NCBI RefSeq assembly: GCF_007827465.1
Contig: NZ_VISL01000001.1
Location: 2,003,001-2,067,000 of the forward strand
DNA length: 64,000 nucleotides
Direction of reading: 5' to 3'
DNA from: Dokdonia sp. Hel_I_53
GTDB taxonomy: Bacteria; Bacteroidota; Bacteroidia; Flavobacteriales; Flavobacteriaceae
The notes beneath the pieces were generated by a model. It was not told the DNA's origin and made no database searches. It was given only the letters and a program-made list of their open reading frames with translations. Within the stretch, counting starts at the first letter, position 1. Each line of letters starts with the position of its first letter. A program made the translations under genes and the position numbers. Below, piece after piece: positions 60,515 to 64,000 of the stretch.

Positions 60515-61693
60515 CTAGGTTTTTCTTCTCCTTGAAAGTAGCATAAGAGATATCACAGGACCCAAAGCTAGAAATGGAAGAACCATTTTTAAATTTGTCA
60601 AATCGACCAGCATTGACATAAACTGCAAGCTTACGATTGTTACTGTAAAACCTAAGGATGTTACAATAGTTATTGCAGTGCCTTTTTTTTCTGGTTCAAT
60701 ACTTTGAGCAACAAGCGTTGAAAACAAAGGAGAGTCTGCAACCACTACCATTCCCCAAAATAAAAGGAAGATTACAAGAACAGTAGATGATGCATATGTT
60801 ATCACGAATGGTGAAGCTAAGCAACAAAGCATTGAAAGGAATAAACTATATAAAGCTACTTTCTTTGTACCTATTTTTTCTGAGAGATAGCCGCCCATAA
60901 TACATGCGACAGCTCCTAAACCTATAATATAAAATGAATTTAGAGGTACATTAATTACCTCGTCTAGGTGGGTAAAATTATATGTTGATAACATCACTGG
61001 AACCAACGCCCAGAATGCATATAATTCCCACATATGACCAAAGTAGCCTATCGCTGACTGCCTTAATTTATAATTCTTCAAGATGCTTAAGGTTTGACTT
61101 ATATTTAATAAAGCTCCTTTTTTTCGATTTATCCCATCAGGGACCATAGTATAAAGTATTAGCCCTCCAAAACTTGCCAAGATAGATGTATATATTAACA
61201 CCAGTTTCCAAGGAAGTTCATGGATAAAATTGCGTATAAAATGTGGGAATGCAGTTCCGAGCACTAGTGCGCCTACAAGATACCCTAATGACAGTCCAAG
61301 GCCTTTTTCGTAATAGTCTGCCGCTATTTTCATACCTACGGGGTAAATTCCTGCTAAAAAGAAACCTGTACAAAATCTACATAGTAAAATTGTAGATATT
61401 GTACTCTCTGGTATAATGAGTCCAATATTACAAACTGAGGCAAGAAGCGCACTTAAGAAGAAAACTTTAGAAGGGGAGTATGTATCTACAATAGAAAGTA
61501 GAGCAAATGTCAATGTCCCAATCACAAAACCTAATTGAACTGCGATTGTAATTTCCCCGATAATATCATTTTCAATATTGAAATCTATAATAAGATCATT
61601 TATTATAGCATTGCCAGAAAACCATAATGAGGTTCCGCAAAACTGTGCAAAAATGATAAGGGATAAAATGTAATTAGGTGTCTTCAGGATCAA
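60515..61693 (-). CDS. MFS transporter
   Basis: The 392-residue protein has 12 predicted helices and the major facilitator fold. Its start LSLIIFAQFCGTSLWFSGNAIINDL resembles a CynX/NimT-like or MdtG-like subgroup. The cytoplasmic loop between helices 2 and 3 is short. The substrate cannot be assigned. It is downstream of the ALDH gene in the same direction, but a terminator separates them. Confidence 0.82.
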   Translation of the reverse strand: MILKTPNYILSLIIFAQFCGTSLWFSGNAIINDLIIDFNIENDIIGEITIAVQLGFVIGTLTFALLSIVDTYSPSKVFFLSALLASVCNIGLIIPESTISTILLCRFCTGFFLAGIYPVGMKIAADYYEKGLGLSLGYLVGALVLGTAFPHFIRNFIHELPWKLVLIYTSILASFGGLILYTMVPDGINRKKGALLNISQTLSILKNYKLRQSAIGYFGHMWELYAFWALVPVMLSTYNFTHLDEVINVPLNSFYIIGLGAVACIMGGYLSEKIGTKKVALYSLFLSMLCCLASPFVITYASSTVLVIFLLFWGMVVVADSPLFSTLVAQSIEPEKKGTAITIVTSLGFTVTIVSLQFMSMLVDLTNLKMVLPFLALGPVISLMLLSRRRKT

Positions 61694-61736
61694 TGCTTTA
61701 TGTGATGATGTAAGTTAATCGATTGTTTTGAATAAC

Positions 61737-61750
61737 GCTTTCGCGAAAGC
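61737..61750. repeat. Dispersed palindrome, perfect, intergenic (MFS-ALDH)
   Basis: It is directly next to a terminator hairpin that begins at 61753. Confidence 0.9.
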
Positions 61751-61752
61751 AA

Positions 61753-61783
61753 AAAACCACCTTTATTAAATAAAGATGGTTTT
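61753..61783 (-). terminator. Terminator of the aldehyde dehydrogenase gene
   Basis: AAAACCA-C-CTTTA and TAAAG-A-TGGTTTT form a stem with one internal mismatch, with A and T runs on the ends. It can act in either direction and lies after the ALDH stop on the minus strand. Confidence 0.75.
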
Positions 61784-61816
61784 AAAATACGTACGCTTAT
61801 TTAAAGAAAATTAACT

Positions 61817-63370
61817 CTATAAATCAAACTTGATCCCCTGTGCAAGAGGTAATTCTGTAGTATAGTTGATTGTATTTGTCTGTCTTCTCATATATACTTT
61901 CCAAGCATCAGACCCAGACTCACGTCCTCCACCAGTGTCTTTTTCACCTCCAAAGGCTCCGCCTATCTCAGCACCAGAAGTACCTATGTTAACATTTGCA
62001 ATACCACAATCTGATCCAGCAACACTTAAGAAACGCTCTGCTTCACGTAAATTATTAGTCATAATTGCAGAGGATAACCCTTGGTTCACTCCATTTTGAA
62101 GTTCAAGAGCATTCTCTACATCACCGCTATATTTCATAAGATATAAAACTGGAGCAAAAGTCTCGTGTTGAACGATTTCAAAATCGTTCTTTGCCTCTGC
62201 AATTGCAGGCTTCACGTAACATCCACTTTCATAACCATCACCAGTAAGTACACCACCTTCTACAATGATTTTACCACCTTCTTCTACCACACGTTTTAGT
62301 GCACTTTCATATCCTGCTACAGCATCTTTATCAATGATAGGCCCAACATGATTATTTTCATCAAGAGGATTTCCTATACGTAATTGACTATAAGCATCAA
62401 CAACTGCTTTTTTTACTTTATCATACATGCTCTCATGTATAATTAAACGACGTGTAGACGTACATCTTTGTCCAGCAGTTCCTACAGCTCCAAAAACAGC
62501 TCCGATAACCGTCATTTTAATATCTGCATCTGGAGTAACAATGATAGCATTGTTTCCTCCTAATTCAAGTAATGACTTACCTAAACGCTCACCTACTGTT
62601 GATGCAACAATTTTACCCATACGAGTAGAACCAGTTGCAGATACAAGAGGTATACGACGATCTGTTGTCATCATTTCTCCCACTTTGTAATCACCATTTA
62701 TCAAGCAAGATATTCCCTCAGGCATATCGTTTGCTTTAAGAACTTCAGCAATTATATTTTGACAAGCGATACCACATAACGGTGTTTTTTCTGATGGTTT
62801 CCATACACAAACATCACCACAAATCCATGCAAGGGCAGTGTTCCATGCCCAAACGGCTACTGGGAAGTTAAATGCAGAAATAATTCCTACTACTCCTAGT
62901 GGGTGGTACTGCTCATACATTCTATGTCCAGGTCTCTCTGAGTGCATGGTAAGACCATGAAGTTGTCTAGAGAGACCAACTGCAAAATCACAGATATCTA
63001 TCATCTCTTGTACTTCCCCTAAACCTTCTTGATAAGATTTTCCCATTTCATAAGAAACAAGCTTACCAAGAGGCTCTTTTACCTCACGTAACTTTTCTCC
63101 AAATTGACGTACGATTTCCCCACGCAAAGGTGCTGGCATTGTACGAAACTCTTTAAAAGCTGTTGTTGCAGCAGTCATTACCTTTTCATAATCTTCCTTA
63201 GAAGTGGTTTTTACTTTTCCAATTAATGCTCCATCAACAGGAGAATATGAAGAAATGACTTCACCAGAACTAAAGTTCTCTTGCCCTGTAGAAGTACCTT
63301 CATTAATATCCTTCACACCTAAAATCTTAAGTGCCTCATCCATTCCAAATTCTGTCGCTATTGTGCTCAT
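61817..63370 (-). CDS. Aldehyde dehydrogenase, ALDH7 (antiquitin)-like
   Basis: The start is set at the ATG at 63370 (MSTIATEFGMDEALKIL), giving 517 residues; the frame extends to 63415 but the extra sequence is unlike relatives. SLLELGGNNAIIV has the general-base Glu and GTAGQRCTSTRRLI the catalytic Cys. The pattern SAFNFPVAVWAWNTALAWICGD is typical of ALDH7, alpha-aminoadipate semialdehyde dehydrogenase of lysine breakdown. The gene follows the 3-hydroxyanthranilate dioxygenase gene, so a role in an amino-acid degradation pathway is likely. The actual substrate is not proven. Confidence 0.88.
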   Translation of the reverse strand: MSTIATEFGMDEALKILGVKDINEGTSTGQENFSSGEVISSYSPVDGALIGKVKTTSKEDYEKVMTAATTAFKEFRTMPAPLRGEIVRQFGEKLREVKEPLGKLVSYEMGKSYQEGLGEVQEMIDICDFAVGLSRQLHGLTMHSERPGHRMYEQYHPLGVVGIISAFNFPVAVWAWNTALAWICGDVCVWKPSEKTPLCGIACQNIIAEVLKANDMPEGISCLINGDYKVGEMMTTDRRIPLVSATGSTRMGKIVASTVGERLGKSLLELGGNNAIIVTPDADIKMTVIGAVFGAVGTAGQRCTSTRRLIIHESMYDKVKKAVVDAYSQLRIGNPLDENNHVGPIIDKDAVAGYESALKRVVEEGGKIIVEGGVLTGDGYESGCYVKPAIAEAKNDFEIVQHETFAPVLYLMKYSGDVENALELQNGVNQGLSSAIMTNNLREAERFLSVAGSDCGIANVNIGTSGAEIGGAFGGEKDTGGGRESGSDAWKVYMRRQTNTINYTTELPLAQGIKFDL

Positions 63371-63386
63371 ATATTTAATTTTTACG

Positions 63387-63409
63387 TTGAGTAAGTAACT
63401 TACACTCAA
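63387..63409. promoter_or_regulatory. Imperfect inverted repeat upstream of the ALDH gene
   Basis: TTGAGT (63387-63392) and ACTCAA (63404-63409) flank AAGTAACTT at the centre, making a 23-base near-palindrome 17 bases before the ATG. It could be a repressor site. Confidence 0.35.
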
Positions 63410-63464
63410 ACGCAATTGTTATTTGTGGCTACGAATTTAGCAATAATAAAATCCCTTTATAAAG

Positions 63465-63491
63465 AATAAGCAGGATTTTCATCCTGCTTAT
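63465..63491 (-). terminator. Hairpin between the dioxygenase and ALDH genes
   Basis: ATAAGCAGGA (63466-63475) pairs with TCCTGCTTAT (63482-63491) around a 6-base loop. On the minus strand it lies after the dioxygenase stop and is followed by TCTTTAT. Confidence 0.75.
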
Positions 63492-63516
63492 CTATTATTT
63501 TTAGTAAAACCGTATT

Positions 63517-64000
63517 TTATGTAGTAAAACGACTATCTGCTTCCATTACAGTACCGCAGTTATCACAAGTACGTTTATTGATATCTCCATAAAAATCTTT
63601 AAAGTGTTTTAGAAAGTCAGTTTCAATGTCTGTGAGTGGGAAATATACTTCGTATAATTTTTCATTACAATTATCACAAAACCAAAGCAAGCCATCTTTA
63701 CCCTCTAGATCATCTCGCTTTCGCTCAATTACAAGACCTATTGAATCTTCATGTCTCACAGGTGAGTGAGGAACTCCAGCTGGGTGTAAATACATATCAC
63801 CAGGACCTAGTTTCATCGTACGTTTTTCACCTTCATCTTGAACATGAACTTCAATTTGACCTTCTAGTTGGTAAAAAAGCTCTTCTGTCTCGTTGTAATG
63901 GTAGTCTTTGCGAGCATTAGGACCGCCAACGATCATCACGATATAATCGCCAGCATCTTTATATAAATTTTTATTACCTACAGGGGGTTTGAGAAGCGAT
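63517..64000 (-). CDS. 3-hydroxyanthranilate 3,4-dioxygenase (5' end outside window)
   Basis: About 160 codons are visible. The frame is open to base 63999, past the ATG at 63939, and the upstream residues SLLKPPVGNKNLYKDAGDYI match the family's first part, so roughly 20 residues are missing. The metal ligands are visible: His in DYHYNETEELFYQL, its Glu, and the His of HPAGVPHSP. C-terminal CDNC pairs (LWFCDNCNEKLYE and TCDNCGTVMEA) form the rubredoxin-like iron site. The enzyme opens the ring of 3-hydroxyanthranilate in the kynurenine pathway. A terminator separates it from the ALDH gene. Confidence 0.93.
   Translation of the reverse strand, partial: SLLKPPVGNKNLYKDAGDYIVMIVGGPNARKDYHYNETEELFYQLEGQIEVHVQDEGEKRTMKLGPGDMYLHPAGVPHSPVRHEDSIGLVIERKRDDLEGKDGLLWFCDNCNEKLYEVYFPLTDIETDFLKHFKDFYGDINKRTCDNCGTVMEADSRFTT

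Overview
The window looks like a marine Flavobacteriaceae chromosome (Bacteroidota). It is AT-rich, it lacks Shine-Dalgarno runs, and several genes carry the Bacteroidota promoter box TAnnTTTG. The family-specific gene set fits: DUF4175-ybeY-mnmG, DUF4837, GH3-like protein, DUF6341/DUF6427, SprE/PorW, and an ATP synthase operon without atpD/atpC. A 14-base palindrome, GCTTTCGCGAAAGC, occurs 15 times perfectly and several more times in decayed form. This suggests a Dokdonia/Krokinobacter-like genome, but the genus is a guess. Two parS-type sites bracket mnmG, so the left end probably lies in the origin-proximal domain.

Layout. 1-16 kb: housekeeping genes (DUF4175 tail, ybeY, mnmG, methyltransferase, OmpH-like lipoprotein, DNA polymerase III delta', pgk, lytic transglycosylase, DUF4837, tatA, M23 peptidase, GH3-like enzyme, nucleoside-phosphorylase-like protein). 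15.8-30.9 kb: a surface polysaccharide cluster with Wzz-like protein, GDP-fucose synthesis (gmd, fcl), flippase, Wzy-type polymerase, O-antigen ligase-like protein, four glycosyltransferases, a UDP-glucuronate decarboxylase-like enzyme, the initiating sugar-phosphate transferase and a CapK/PaaK-like adenylating enzyme. 31-36.6 kb: purD, two membrane DUFs, DUF4254 with a GT9 glycosyltransferase, and a nitronate monooxygenase-like protein. 36.7-37.2 kb: a 153-bp tandem repeat array.

37.2-48.1 kb is an accessory island, all but one gene on the minus strand. It holds an ABC ATPase with a tiny membrane partner, then a mosaic of small lipoproteins, Sec-secreted proteins, broken paralogues and two HExxH metalloprotease-like modules that share a conserved segment in front of divergent C-termini, like polymorphic toxin modules. 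Two displaced pseudogene copies of the 3' end of the flanking ferredoxin-reductase gene lie inside it (39049-39243 and 41224-41416). One of them still carries a terminator and a fossil of the membrane gene that now starts at 38174. This suggests repeated insertion or rearrangement at that 3' end. The island has no copy of the dispersed palindrome, while the rest of the window has one every 2-5 kb. No integrase or transposase is visible.

48-64 kb returns to core genes: PaaE-like reductase, DUF5687 with ABC ATPase, sprE/porW (type IX secretion and gliding), bactofilin, and atpZ-DUF6168-atpBEFHAG. A hairpin lies after atpE, and palindromes sit in the last three inter-gene gaps of the atp operon. 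The end holds an MFS transporter, an ALDH7-like dehydrogenase and the start-truncated gene for 3-hydroxyanthranilate 3,4-dioxygenase.
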